Of a stretch of DNA of 64,000 bases, positions 33,301-46,107 are shown piece after piece. The DNA is taken from positions 15,220,501 to 15,284,500 of the forward strand of contig CM042039.1 in NCBI GenBank assembly GCA_023525975.1. Direction: 5' to 3'. This DNA comes from Smallanthus sonchifolius (lineage: Eukaryota; Streptophyta; Magnoliopsida; Asterales; Asteraceae). The position numbers and the translations under genes are program-made. How positions within the stretch are numbered: the stretch's first letter is position 1; every line of letters begins with the position of its first letter. The notes beneath the pieces are model-generated. The model worked only from the letters and a program-made list of their open reading frames with translations, did no database searches and was not told where the DNA came from.

Positions 33301-34219
33301 ACCTTTGCCATTAAGGATCTCAGCAGGCTTCACTATTTTTTGGGGATTGAAGTCATTCAGCATCACAAAGATCTTATCTTGTCCCAACAGAAGTATTTTT
33401 TGGACATCCTTCAACGATACGGCCTCTCTGATTGCAAACCAGTCTTCTCCTATGAGTCCTTCCCAAGTATTGACTATTGATGACAATCCTCCACTGACCG
33501 ACCCTGTGCGGTATCGCCAAGCTGTTGGAGCCTTACAGTATGCTAGTCTTTCTCGCCCGGATATTGCTTTTGCTGTCAACCGTGTTTGTCAATTCATGAA
33601 TGCCCCCACAGAGAATCATTGGTCAGCTGTTAAACGCATCATGCGTTACTTAAAAGGGACTACCAATTTAGGTCTTGTTCTCCGACACACATCTGGCTCC
33701 TCCTTGCAGGCTTTTACTGATGTTGACTAGCAAACTCAACACTCCACAGTTCAAGCTTTCTCTGACTCTGATTGGGCAGGCTGCCCTGTTGACCGTCGAT
33801 CCACGGGGGGGTTTGCCATCTATCATGGATCAAACCTCATCTCCTGGTCTGCCCACAAACAACGAACCGTTTCAAGATCGTCAACTGAGTCTGAATATAA
33901 AGCTCTTGCTGATACTGTGGCTGAATTGATTTGGTTGGACTCGCTACTACATGAACTTAGATTCCCAGTCAAACAGTCTCCCATCCTTTGGTGTGACAAC
34001 TTGGGAGCCACCTACCTTTCTTCCAATGTTGTCTTCCATGCTAGAACAAAACACATTGAGGTTGACTTTCATTTTGTTCGTGAACAAGTAGCTCAAGCAA
34101 AACTAAATGTTCAGTTCATTTCTACAAGTGATCAGGTTGCAGATGTCTTCACCAAGCCTCTACCCTCTCAGCGCTTTATGTTTTTAAGATCCAAGTTGCA
34201 GGTCTCATCCAAGCCTTAA
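30311..34219 (+). pseudogene. 5'-truncated Copia gag-pol inserted in Gypsy gag
   Basis: Begins inside Copia gag (DLWLSLERAYAPNTASRDFT), with a 29-base direct repeat at 30315-30345/30381-30410. In order: zinc knuckle CNRCGIGHLPSQCPNH (~31078), protease WFPDTGANGHFTPDL (~31210), pre-integrase WHQRLGHPHE (~31437), integrase LVYCDVWGP / QTDWGEF / NGFVERRNRH (31606-31930), RT ETFSPVVKATTIRVLLSLAV and YVLVYVDDIIITG (32690-33260), and RNase H SDSDWAGCPVDRRSTGGF to VADVFTKPLP (33760-34170). Stops and frameshifts occur near 30580, 30880, 31510, 31980, 33030, 33480 and 33730. There is no 5' LTR or gag N-terminus. A 3' LTR follows at 34232. Confidence 0.9.
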
Positions 34220-34220
34220 C

Positions 34221-34350
34221 TTGCGGGGGAATGTTAGACTAAGTATCACTTTGTAATTCTAGAGGGTCTAGTTTGTAATATTTGGGTCTTTATAATGACC
34301 TCCTGTGATCTCTCTTTTCATCAATACAACATTTACCTCAACTTATTACA
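34221..34350 (+). repeat. Copia polypurine tract and short 3' LTR
   Basis: TTGCGGGGGAA (34221-34231) is the polypurine tract. The LTR then starts TGTTAGAC at 34232 and ends TTATTACA at 34350, only ~119 bases, ahead of resumed Gypsy gag sequence. No 5' partner exists, so the end was judged from the TG...CA termini and the junction with gag. Confidence 0.6.
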
Positions 34351-34386
34351 ACTCATCGGTTCATCTTAGGATGAGTTTCAAGCCTT

Positions 34387-36369
34387 ATGACGCATAAGTT
34401 TTGCCCTCTTAATAAGAGGGAAAAGATTGAAGAAAAATTCTTGAATCTGAGAATGGTAGGAGTAGGCATTCAGGAATATAACACTAAAATCATGGAGTAC
34501 TCTAGATTTGTTCCTCACTTAGTTACCCCTGAAAACAACTTTATTAGCAAATATATTTGGGGTCTGGTTGGAGAAATTTGTGATACCGTGAAGGCAGCAA
34601 TGCCTAATACTATTGAATCAGTGATGGAATTGGCTGGTTTAATGATGGACGGAATGATTCGAAGGTGGGAAGAAAACAAGAAGAAGGAGGTGTTAGTGAA
34701 AGAAGAACAGGCGGGGAAGAAGAAAGGAAAAGAGACGGGGAGGAGGATATTTACTCATACTTACCTGAATTGCCGAACTTGTCACAAGAGGCACTTGGGT
34801 AAGTGTTACTTTGAGCAACTTGCATTTTGCAACAACTACAAATCCACTGCACATGCTACTGCAAACTGTCATAAGAAGAGATCGACCGTGGTTTGTTTTA
34901 ACTGCGGAGAACAAGGACACTATAAGTCTGAGTGTCCGAAACTGAAGACTGTGACTGGTGGAATGGTAAAGGCTGATGGTGGGTTCAAGAAGAATACGAG
35001 GGCGTTTGTTCTAAACACTCGTGATGTAGAAGGATTACTATACGTCATCACTGGTACGTTTCTTGTTAATAATGCTTATGCTACAGTACTATTCGATTCG
35101 GGTTCGAATCAAAGTTTTATAGATTATAAATTTTGTAGTCTATTAAATGTACCCTTAGTTAAGCTTAAACAAGCCCTCGAAGTAGAAACTGCAAATGGTG
35201 ATCATATTAGAATTACCGAATCCCTAGAAGATTGTACGATAACCCTTGTTGGACACGTTGTACCGGTTCGACTATTGCCAATGCCATTAGCAGGATTTGA
35301 TGTTATTTTGGGAATGGATTGGTTAGCAACTAACAAAGCCCACATTAACCGTAATCCCAAAATCATCGAATTATGTATCCCAGGAGGTGATGTGATACTT
35401 ATTCATAGTGAGAAGCAGATCAGTCAGGTTGGGATTATTTCAGCATTGAAAGCAACAAAATGTTTAAAGAAAGGCTGCTTAGCATATTTAATTTTAGTCT
35501 CAACTGATGAAAAGAAACAAAAGATTAAAGATGTACCGGTAGTGGCAACGTTTGCTAATGTATTTCCAGATGATTTACCTGGAATACCGTCAGAGCGAGA
35601 GGTAGAGTTCAAAATTAATCTGATATCAGGTACAACACCAATTGCAAAAGCCCCAAACAGATTAGCACCAACTGAAATGGCAGAACTAAAGAAACAACTT
35701 GATGAATTATTAGAAAAGAGATTTATTCGGCCGAGTTCGTCGCCTTGGGGAGCTCCGATCTTATTTGTCAAAAAGAAAGACGGATCAATGAGGATGTGCA
35801 TTGATTACCAAGAATTGAATAAAGTGACTATCAAGAACCGATATCCACTTTCAAGAATCGATGACTTGTTTGATCACGTGCAGGGAGCGCGTTTCTTTTC
35901 GAAAATTGATCTTCGTTCCGGATATCATCAATTAAAAGTTCAAGAAGAAGATATTCTGAAAACAACATTCAGAACAAGGTATGGGCATTATGAGTTTACT
36001 GTTATGCCATTTGGACTCACTAATGCGCCAGTAGCATTTATGGATCTCATGAATCAGATTTGCAAACCATACTTAGATAAATTTGTTATCGTGTTCATAA
36101 ACGATATATTAATTTATTCTAAAAACCAAGAAGAGCATGAAAGTCACCTCAGAACTATATTGGAATTGTTGCGTCAAGAAAGACTGTACGCTAAATTTTC
36201 AAAATGTGAATTTTGGCTCTCAGAGGTACAATTTCTTGGGCATGTTATCAATGCAGCTGGAATTCAAGTAGGCCCAGCCAAGATTGAGGCAATTTCAAAG
36301 TGGGAGAATCCTAAATCTCCAACCGAGGTTAGAAGTTTTCTCGTTTTGCGGGATATTACCGTCGATTAA
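34387..36369 (+). pseudogene. Gypsy gag-protease-RT (660 codons)
   Basis: Continues the Gypsy gag interrupted at 30310. Residues ~1-110 are gag (MTHKFCPLNKREKIEEKF). A CxxC-rich stretch and zinc knuckle (CFNCGEQGHYKSEC) lie at ~133-183, and the aspartic protease VLFDSGSNQSF is at ~234-244. RT starts at ~440 with SSSPWGAPILFVKKKDGS, CIDYQELNKV and FSKIDLRSGYHQL. The catalytic box reads FINDILIY (570-577), so the first Asp of the usual DD pair is Asn (codon 36100-36102). The frame ends after PTEVRSFLVLRD with a frameshift. RNase H and integrase are not found downstream. The element is dead. Confidence 0.9.
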
Positions 36370-36615
36370 TACAGAATTTTTTCCGTGTTGTTGTCCCATT
36401 GACTACTCTTACGCGGAAGTCACTCCACTAGCAACAAGCCCAAGCCTAATGTCAAAGAAGTAGAGCCACAAGAGGTAATAGAAGAGGAGCAGCGTTATCA
36501 TTTTTAATTGCAGTATTTGTATACGAAAACAGTTGTGGAGCAATCTTATAGGAGGTAGAAGATCAACCCCATTAATATGACACATTTTTTTTGTATTTAC
36601 CATATATAATGCTTA
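36370..36615 (+). pseudogene. Decayed Gypsy pol tail
   Basis: Traces of the RT-RNase H linker remain out of frame (GYYRRLIQNFFRVVVPLTT at about 36356-36410). They are followed by short unassignable sequence up to the Helitron end. No 3' LTR is seen. Confidence 0.45.
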
Positions 36616-37057
36616 CTAGTTTAGATCCCGTGTTTACACACAGGGTGAATATTGAAAAATATAAATATATAAAATTTTTAAATCTTTATGTATATATATT
36701 TTACAGGTGTAAAAATATATTACATATACTAAGGATAGAAACAAACTCAAAATATGTAAAAATTAATATATAATTGGGTTTCAAAAATACGTTAATTACT
36801 ATTTAATATAATTTAACTTTCATTTATTGTTTGATTGAAATAAAAGCTACATAGTTAAATTTGAAAGTTTCTTATAATAAGGGATAATTTAAATTAAATG
36901 TATTTTATTAGTATAATTAGTATTTTTTTTTAAATATATATTATTATTAAAAGATAAAATTGCATTAAATAAGAGAGAGACGGAAAAAAAAATGATGAGA
37001 ATTAATATGGAGGCGACACGTGACACTAAAAAACTTTTATTTATTATATAGTATAGA
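36616..37057 (-). mobile_element. Small non-autonomous Helitron, minus strand
   Basis: On the minus strand it begins TCTATACTATATAATAAATA after an A and ends CTAG before a T. A hairpin CCCTGTGTGTAAACACGGG precedes the end. At 442 bases it shares its ends with the Helitron at 2133-2480 and has no ORF of note. Confidence 0.75.
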
Positions 37058-37078
37058 TTTGCTTGAGGTGACTGTTAT

Positions 37079-37120
37079 CATTTTCATTTTCATTTTCATT
37101 TTCATTTTCATTTTCATTGT
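37079..37120. repeat. (CATTTT)n microsatellite
   Basis: About seven uninterrupted copies of the hexanucleotide TTTTCA/CATTTT. Confidence 0.9.
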
Positions 37121-37846
37121 TTAATATATCCAGATCAATGTTTGGTATGCATTGCAAGTCCTTATAGACATAGATTTAGGAGTCTGGAACATGTGATGCA
37201 TCTTGTATTTTGATACAACATACTGTGCAATGTTGGATGAAATAACATAAAGCCATTTGCATTGTGGGTTTTGTAACATACGTGAGGAGAGATTTGAGGC
37301 CTAGTGATCGTATTTTCCGTGAGCAGATTATGCTTTTTTGTTCATCGAATAAAACAACAAATTTGAGGTTTGATAATTTGATTCCTTCGAATTTTTTTAA
37401 AACAACATAAAAATCTTGTTTAAAATAGGTAGCTATATATGTAACATTGTTATACATATGTAACATTTGTTAGTTAAATATGTAACAATCGTAGTTACAC
37501 ATGTAACAATCGTAGTTATGTAAGACCCTAACCCGGACATCCTACAGTTTGATCTCATAACGGGTCATTTTCATTTAAAACACATTTATTGCAATTCAAA
37601 CTACAACGGAAGTATTTCAAAATTCATTTATTACCATTTAACGTTATTATGCTTACCATACGAATGTCTGCACCCCAATCCGAGTAATACCGCCTCCAAG
37701 CCAAGATACGTCAACTCTACGCTTACCTGTAAAACAATCTAACGTACACACAAAGTCAGCTACGCTGAGTGAGTTCTAATAGTTTAATTTAGACAAAAAA
37801 CATCACGTCATATTCATTAGTTTATTTTACTCAGGACCCTCTGGTC

Positions 37847-40800
37847 TGTCACACCCCAACCGACGGCGGATTATACGTCGGGACGGACGCGGTTGTTCAA
37901 AAGCACAATGTTGACTATTAAAGTTTAAATATTTCATTTATGACTTTCCAGGTTCAATACAAGAATTAAAAGAACAAATAACAAGAATACAATGTTTATT
38001 TAAATAATTATGCTAGGTCAAAAGCATCCTATGTGATCATAAATAAGTCTTATGTTGTTGTACCTGAAACATGTTTAGTAAACTGTCAACTAAAAATAGT
38101 TGGTGAGATATGAAGGTTTTAACATAGTTTTAACGAAAGTTTTTGAAAAGTATTACAATTCACTATGTCATGCGTTCTATAGTATAAGTGTGAGAACAAA
38201 ACATGTTAAACATGATGCATATCAATCCTCCAACCAAGTTTAGGCATAACCCGAAGGTTACCCTTAAAAGTTTAAAGTTTAAATTCTGTAACAATCACCA
38301 TGGGCTTCCCCCGAAGGGTCAATCAATCTAGGTGGATTGATCAATTACAATAGATCTATCATTGTTACTCTAGACTTAATCAAAGTTAATGGATATGCTA
38401 GTTTTAAGTTTAATTTAACCATGCAAGTTTCAATCATAATAACACAAGAATAAGCATATAGGCATAGTTGTACAAGAATTGTATAAGTTTGGAAGTTTGT
38501 ACATGTTTCACCCCAAGTTTGTGAACAAAGTAAAATAAAAAGGGCCTAAGTATACTCACTTGGATTGATGAAAGAGTGTCCGACAAGATTAAGTGTAGCA
38601 AGACTTTGAGTGGGAATATCCTCACAACGTGCCTAAGAATACAAGTCTAAAGTTCAAGTTTAATCCTATAAGTCTATGGTAAGTATCTAGGATTCCCAGA
38701 TTGACTAGGGTTTCAAATGGGAGACGGGAATAATTGTGTTTACAAAGTTTAAAACAAGTTTTAAATACAAGACTTGGATATCAAGTTAAATAAGTTTATA
38801 GTTTTAGAATTATTACTTAAAATAATTATTTAAAAGGCTTTATAATTATCAATAGGTAACATTGATCTAAGATAGTTTTATAATAAAGTTATAACAATTA
38901 GTTAAGTAAAAGACTAAATAATTATTTAGAGATTAACAATAATTATTGAAAGAATATATAGCTATTAAGGGTTAATAATAATCATTTTAAGGATAAAGAT
39001 TAAAAATTAGGGATTAATAATAATTATAAGATTAAAGATTAATAATAATTATTTCAATAGGTTAATAGTAAGTATTTCTAGAATAAAATGATTATGTCAA
39101 GGGTAAACGATAATTATTTTAAGTGTACAAAATTAGTAAGTATAGATAATTATTTAAAGTGTAGATAATGATTTAATATCAATAATAAAAGCATACATAA
39201 ATATTAAGGATATATAATTATCTATAAGAATAACTATTTTGTTTAATATAAATCATTTATTATTTAAATATTTAAACATTTACCTTATAATTTATCTTTT
39301 AAATAAAAATGTAAATATAAGTTTTTAATTAAATAATAGGAAATTATAAGTTCAACAATTATGTTAAATGGAAAACCTTTATAAAGTTTATATTTTAAAT
39401 TATGAGTTTTTAAATTTATAAGTTTATAAATGTTTTAAATAAAACTTTTTAAAGTATTTAAATAAAGTTTACAAGTTTATGAATATTTAAAGTTTTTCTT
39501 TAGTTTTATGAGGTTTATAAGTTTATATTTATATATTTATTTTCTGTTTTAATTTAAATAATTAAATAAGTCTTGAAATGAACATAAGTTTTATAAGAAG
39601 TACAAATTTATAAGTTTTCTGATTTCTAAATAATATGAAAGTTTTATAAACTTTTCTGATTTTATAGAATTTATATGAGTTATTTCTGTTTTAAACTCTA
39701 TATTTGTTTTTTAAAAATAGAGATAATAATAGAAAAATCAAAGTTTCAAATCTTATAAAATATTTTGTGTTTAGCATCCAAGTTTTATAAAGCTTAGTAT
39801 TTAAAACTATTTTTTTTAAGAATTAAACGTTATAAGTTTAACTAAGTTTTTATTTAATTAAAAATGTTCCAGAATACAAAAATGTAATTAAAACTGGTTT
39901 TTAAGTTTATAAAAATGCCACAGATTTTATAAAAATAATTAAAAGTATTAAATCTGTTTTGAAAAGGTAAAAAAACAAGAGGCAAAAACTCGGACTGGCC
40001 GGATCGAACCCGGGCCATCCGAGTCACACACACACAACTAACCATCCCGGCTACGGGTTCGCTGGTGTTTAATATAGAAAAAGAAAAAGTTAAACAATAT
40101 TCCAAATCGTCCCTGTTCCCCGTATGAACCCTAGGACCAAGTTTTACTAAATACATATCGATTAACCCTATGTTTATGCAAATTAACAGAGGGCTATTGA
40201 TCTATGAGCAATAACGAAGAATTTGGGCATTCGAATTACCTGTTTTGATATCGAAATGAATGAGAACCGGGTTGAGTTTCAGAAACGGCAGACGCAAGCT
40301 TGATTTGGCAATGCAGGTTTGATTCGGTCGAATTGAGGGTTTTGAGAGTTTGTGAGTGGTGTCGTTGATGTGTTACAACCAGTATTTATAATCAATTTCG
40401 ACTTTTAATGCTTGATTAGTTGGGGAGTTAACGGATGTATAATACGAATTCGAATTCGAATTTGCAGGTGGTTAGAGTTTAATTCGAGTATTGAAGTGCA
40501 TCGGGCAAGGGTCGCATGCGTGAGTCGGAGCTCGAGGAGCATTCAATTTAGCCGCAATAGGCGTTTTGATTAATCGAGGTTGAAAATCGGCCATGGGGGG
40601 TTCGAACCTCGGGTTGGTTTAGGTTTCGGAAGTTTGGCCGGATTACACAACAAGTCCCTAGAGTTTTAAGCTTTCATTATTTTATGCTAAAACATAAGTT
40701 TCAATTAAAAATAAGTTTTAGAAATTGACAGTTTTGGTCCCTTGACTTTTATAAAAACAAAAATGTATGTTTTGTTTTATAAAAATCCCTTTAAAATTTT

Positions 40801-41136
40801 AAAAGTTTTATTATTTTAATTCTATAAAATAATTTCTAAGTTTTAAGTTTATAAGTTTCAAGACTTTGACATTTAGTTATTAATTATATTATTTTCATAA
40901 TAATAATTATAAACTTATAAAGTTTCAAGAATTTTAACATATTTTATTTATAAGATACATATACACATATTTTAATAAGTCTTATGTATATATCTGTATA
41001 AGTATAATTGTTATATATAGAGATTAAATTAATATTTGCTATTTAAGAAAATAGTTCTAATATGAACTCATGTTTTAAATCGATATTATGTGCAAAGGTT
41101 TTGAAAAAGATGTGTCGGAAAACCCTGGATATTACA
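37847..41136 (-). repeat. Solo LTR, 3.3 kb, TSD TGGTC
   Basis: The minus strand starts TGTAATATCCAGGG (41136) and ends GGGGTGTGACA (37847). Perfect 5-base repeats TGGTC flank it at 37842-37846 and 41137-41141. No internal region or second LTR is present, as expected after LTR-LTR recombination. It is very AT-rich at 38750-39950. A tRNA-like piece with a GGTTCGATCC B-box (minus strand) lies at about 39990-40060. Confidence 0.85.
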
Positions 41137-42500
41137 TGGTCCTTATAAAAATAATATTACCCTTTATTAACGAATAGTTAATCCCATGTTATCCCATGAC
41201 GTTCCCATAACCATTTATCACCCGAGACTCAGCCCGTACCGCCAATAATAATAATAACCTTACCATCACTTTGACATGGACTCACATACTATATTGATAA
41301 ATCATACTCAAGAACAAGCATTAACTCGACTCTTAATTAACACAACATACCCTAGAAATTTACACACCCAGTCTTAATCAAGGCGCTCACAATTAACTGT
41401 CACGATACTTATACCCGTCACGTCATAAATTCTGACTCAACGGTCAATCTAACTCTACATATCACATTACTATCATCAACATATTACATTAACACTATTT
41501 CACATACCATAAACATAACTCATTACTAGCATGCAAATTACACACATATACGCATGCAAACACATACTTTATCACTGCACCCTCGTCAGGGCGTTCAACA
41601 CACCCGAGCTCATCATTAACCTGTTAAATAAATGTCACCTTTGGTGACTTCTCGAAGGACCTCATCCTTCACAATCCCGTTTGCCGTGTCATAACGAAAA
41701 CGAGGCATAACCCGACACTTAAATATAAACACATAATATCAAATATTAGATATCTAACTCATTAACAACACCCGCACCTCATGCATAACCCTAGAACAAC
41801 ATATTTAATATTGTGAATTCATTAGTATTTAATACCGGGCACGACCCTTTCCCATTCGGCCCTTAACACGTCACACATTAACAACCCATATACTTAACTC
41901 ACACATAAAATCATAGGCATTTAGCATAAAGCATGACTCTCCCCGATCCACCCATATCACGTCACCTAATAATGACCCATACCCCCGATCTACCCTTATC
42001 ACACCATTGACCCTACGACTCTTAATAAACATTTTATACTCAAAACATAGTGGGTTAGATCCCGAAACCCTTTACACGATTAATTATGTTAACACCACGT
42101 GAATGTACTTACGTTAGCCCCAAAACAGTAAAACGTTTAAAAGAGGGGGATTAGAAACTCACCTTTGCTCAATGCACTTTGGTCTCTAGAACTTGCTAAT
42201 TTCTCGTGCTTCCCTTTCGATCTTGTACTTATCATACAACATATGAGTCAATACGTGATTCAACATAAACTCTACTCACTCAACTACTCGGGCACCACAC
42301 ATGGCTAACCCGGCTACGCATGACTCCATGCAAGACCCGTACCCCATGTGGTTCCCCATGCATGCACATGCGCCTTACGTTACATTGAAACCCCACCAAT
42401 GTCTAACGGTCAATCCCAGTAATAGGTGTGAGTTCCGGCTACCCCCATCGATAACCACCACCGCTAACCACCCAACTCAGCCGCTCACAGCCTTCGGTCC

Positions 42501-44372
42501 TGAAACACACCACTTTTTAAAAACAACAAAACTTTAACGCGCGGAAGACTTAAATCCAATAAATTTTTTTTTTTTTTTTTTTTACCTCTCACGTCCCGCG
42601 AGAAACATAGGCCACCTCTCTCGCGCCCCGCGAGGGACCTGTTTTCACAGAAAGTTTCCAGTTTTTCTGCAGGTTTCATACTTAGCCAAATTTCCATCTT
42701 TTTCCAAAATACAAGACAACAAATTCACCCAACACATGGGTTTTAACCAAAAACCTTTCAACAACGTGATCACACCCCCAAAAACATGTTTTGTTTATCA
42801 AATTACAATCAAAAAGGGGAAATTCCGCCAAATCATCAAAACATGAAAATATGCATACGAGGATCCGCCAACGCCTTGGACTTGACTTTAACTACCTCGG
42901 AGCTTTTCCTACATTCACCACACATATCACCATTAGTAATGAAGATAAATTCATAACAAACAAGTAAATTTCTACTTATTTCACCCATTCACCCATTTGA
43001 CCCGTTTCCACCCAAATTGTCATTTAGGCTACATATTCTTGCACCCTTACTACAAGTTTCAATTATGATCAACACATGATCCATTTCCATTATGGCACAA
43101 AGGCCATAACTCCGTTTCGTTTATGATCAACACATGATCCGATCAACCCATGATCCTTTTCCATTATGGTACAAGGCCATAACTCCGTTTCGTTTATGAT
43201 CAACACATGATCCGATCAACCCATGATCCTTTTCCATTATGGTACAAGGCCATAACTCCGTTTCGTTTATGATCAACACATGATCCGATCAACCCATGAT
43301 CCTTTACCATTATAGGTTAACACTATAACTACATTCATTCATTGTACATACTAAATCATTCACAATTTATCATATCACAAGTATGCACACAATCACATAA
43401 CGCATAATCCACAAAATTCACAATTTATCATCAATACTAAGTAAGTGCATAGGCACTTACCTTTCGGGTTAGAAGATCCCGCACCGTTTTCAAGCTTTGC
43501 AATTTGATTACCTAAACACATTCGTCTAGTTTAGTAATCTAACATATAACAAAATTTCATTACAATTGAGTTCACAACCCAATTTCCCAATTCCAACCCA
43601 AATTGACCCGTTTGGGTTATCCTCATAACCAAACACCCTCTTTCACCACAAACTCACCTACTTGAGTTTCATTAACTTAATCTTAACACTAATTCTTCTT
43701 TCAAAAATTATTATTAAGTTAATTTGGTGTTTGTTCAAGTGTCTAACACCTTAAAAACACTTAATCTTCATTAATTCACCATTTGAGTATTATGATCCAA
43801 ACACCCCCAATTTTCACCATATGAACCCTAACTTCTCATAATCAAAATCAAAGGGTTCTAGGATGTTAATCACCTTCCTACACCTTTAGTTTAGCTAGAT
43901 TATCAATAATCTAACACCATTTTACCACATGCAACCATAATTTCGGGTTTTTAACAAAACACAACAAGAACACATCAAAGGTGAATTAAAAAGGAAGATA
44001 ATCACTCACTTGATGTTAGGAAGGTATTGTGTGAGCCAAAACCTTCACGAATCAAGCCTCAAACGCACGATTTAGCTTCCAATTTTGAATTCTCCTTTTC
44101 TCCTTTTCTCTTGAACGACCAAACAACCAAAATAAACCCAATTTTGACTTCTAATGTCAAATATGACAGATTTTTACCAATTTACACTTTAGGTCCTTCC
44201 ACTTCCAATTCACCCATATCTTTTCATAACTAGTTAAAAACTAGTATAACCCGTTAATAACTTGAAACCCGCTTGTTTCAACTTATTTCTAAAATATTAT
44301 TTTCACCATAATATTAATTAGAAATATTTATTTATTTATTTGAAAACGAAACCCGGATTTTGGTTCGTTACA
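42501..44372 (-). repeat. 3' LTR of the young Gypsy element
   Basis: The minus strand runs TGTAACGAACC...GTGTTTCA. A polypurine tract (AAGGGGAGGTGATT on the minus strand, about 44373-44390) precedes it. It contains a unit of about 73 bases with ATGATCAACACATGATCC repeated three times (about 43100-43310) and a poly-T run at 42566. Confidence 0.9.
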
Positions 44373-44414
44373 AATCACCTCCCCTTATTTGGGTTTCGTC
44401 CCCGAAACCCGACT

Positions 44415-45332
44415 TCACATAAAAAGGTTCGGATAATGTTTAAGCATTTCTTCCTCGGTTTCCCAAGTCATTTCCGCTCCCTTTCTATGTTTCCGCCTCA
44501 CCAAAACTTGGCTAATCTCTTTATTGCGCAAACGCTTCACTTTTCTATCCAAGATTGCCACCGGTTCTTCAACATAATTCAACTTTTCATCCAATTCGAT
44601 ATCGTCCAGAGGGACAAAAGTAGATTCATCCGCCAAACACTTCCACAAATGAGACACATGAAATGTGTTATGAAGTCTACTTAGTCCCTCTGGTAGCTCC
44701 AAACGATAAGCTACCGTACCCACCCTTGCTATCACCTTAAATGGCCCGATGAAACGAGGACTTAACTTCCCCCGTTTCCTAAACCGTATCACCCCTTTCC
44801 AAGGAGAGACTTTCAAAAGCACAAAGTCCCCCACTTGAAACTCAATCGCCCGCTTCCTATTATCCGCATAAGACTTTTGGCGATCTTGAGCCGCCTTCAA
44901 GCGTGCTCTAATTTGGTCAATACTATCATTAGTTTCCTTGACCACTTCGACACTACCAAGCTCTCGTTGACCAATCTCACCCCAACACACGGGTGTTCGA
45001 CACTTTCTCCCATACAATGCCTCAAAAGGCGGCATACCAATACTAGAATGGTAACTATTGTTGTAAGAGAATTCCGTCAACGGTAAATGGTCGTCCCAAC
45101 TACCTCCAAAATCCAAAGCACACGCGCGTAACATATCCTCGAGCGTTTGAATCGTACGCTCGCTTTGCCCATCCGTTTGTGGATGATAAGCGGTGCTGAG
45201 GTTCAACCTTGTCCCCATATCCTCATGGAATTTCTTCCAAAAACGAGAAGTGAATCTCGTATCACGATCCGATATAATCAACACCGGCACACCATGACGT
45301 GACACAATTTCCTTCACATACATTTCCGCCAA
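44415..45332 (-). pseudogene. Gypsy integrase core and chromodomain-like C-terminus
   Basis: A 305-codon open block begins LAEMYVKEIVSRHGVP. It has the second catalytic Asp (IISDRDTRFTSRFW) and the Glu region (DGQSERTIQTLEDML). A C-terminal SH3-like segment follows (FVLLKVSPWKGVIRF), then a chromodomain-like tail ending EEEMLKHYPNLFM. It is separated from the preceding block by a deletion of about 5 bases after KETYS, which creates a TAG. Confidence 0.9.
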
Positions 45333-45333
45333 T

Positions 45334-46107
45334 CTATGAATACGTTTCCTTTATAGGAAGGAAATGTGCACTCTTCGTCAACCGATCCACTACTACCCAT
45401 ATCGCATCATAACCCTTTCGAGTCTTTGGTAGTTTAGTGATCAAATCCATGGTTATATTTTCCCATTTCCAAAGCGGTATTTCAAGCGGTTGAAGCTTTC
45501 CATACGGCTTTTGGTGCTCCGCCTTTACTCTTAAGCACGTGAGACACCTCTCAACATACTTAACAACATCACGCCTCATACCCGGCCACCAAAAATGACA
45601 CCTCAAATCATAAAACATCTTTGTGGCACCCGGATGGATAGAATATTTGGATTTATGCGCTTCATCCAAAATAGTTGTCAAAACACTTGACAACCTAGGA
45701 ATCCAAATCCTATCAAAGCATGTCTTCAAGCCCATGCTATTTTCACCAAGTTTATCAACATAAGCAACCATCCGCTCTTTCTTCAAGTCACCACCAAGTG
45801 CTAACACTTGAGCCTCCCGGATTTCATCATTAAGAGATGATGAAATTGTCATCTTAAATGACTTCACCTTGATAGGTGAATGACTTGACTTTCTACTAAG
45901 CGCATCCGCCACAACATTCGCTTTACCCGGATGATAAAGTATCTCACAATCATAATCTTTAACCAATTCAAGCCACCGTCTTTGCCTCATATTGAGGTCC
46001 TTTTGGTCAAAGAAATATTTGAGGCTTTTGTGATCCGTGTAGATCGTACACTTAGCACCATACAAACAAATGCCTCCAAATCTTGAGCGCGAAAACCACG
46101 GCTGCAA
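45334..46107 (-). pseudogene. Gypsy RNase H end and integrase zinc-binding/N-core
   Basis: RNase H residues (GAKCTIYTDHKSLKYFF, NVVADALSRK) are followed by an integrase HHCC zinc region (IHPGATKMFYDLRCHFWWPG, CLTC). The first catalytic Asp follows (NITMDLITKLP). It overlaps the previous 922-codon block by a one-base frameshift near 46080 (…IWRHLFVWC versus …GGICLYGAKC). Confidence 0.9.

Noticed and set aside
39990..40060. Functional tRNA gene
   Set aside because: Only a B-box-like and a partial A-box-like match are seen; no acceptor stem or anticodon arm could be paired.
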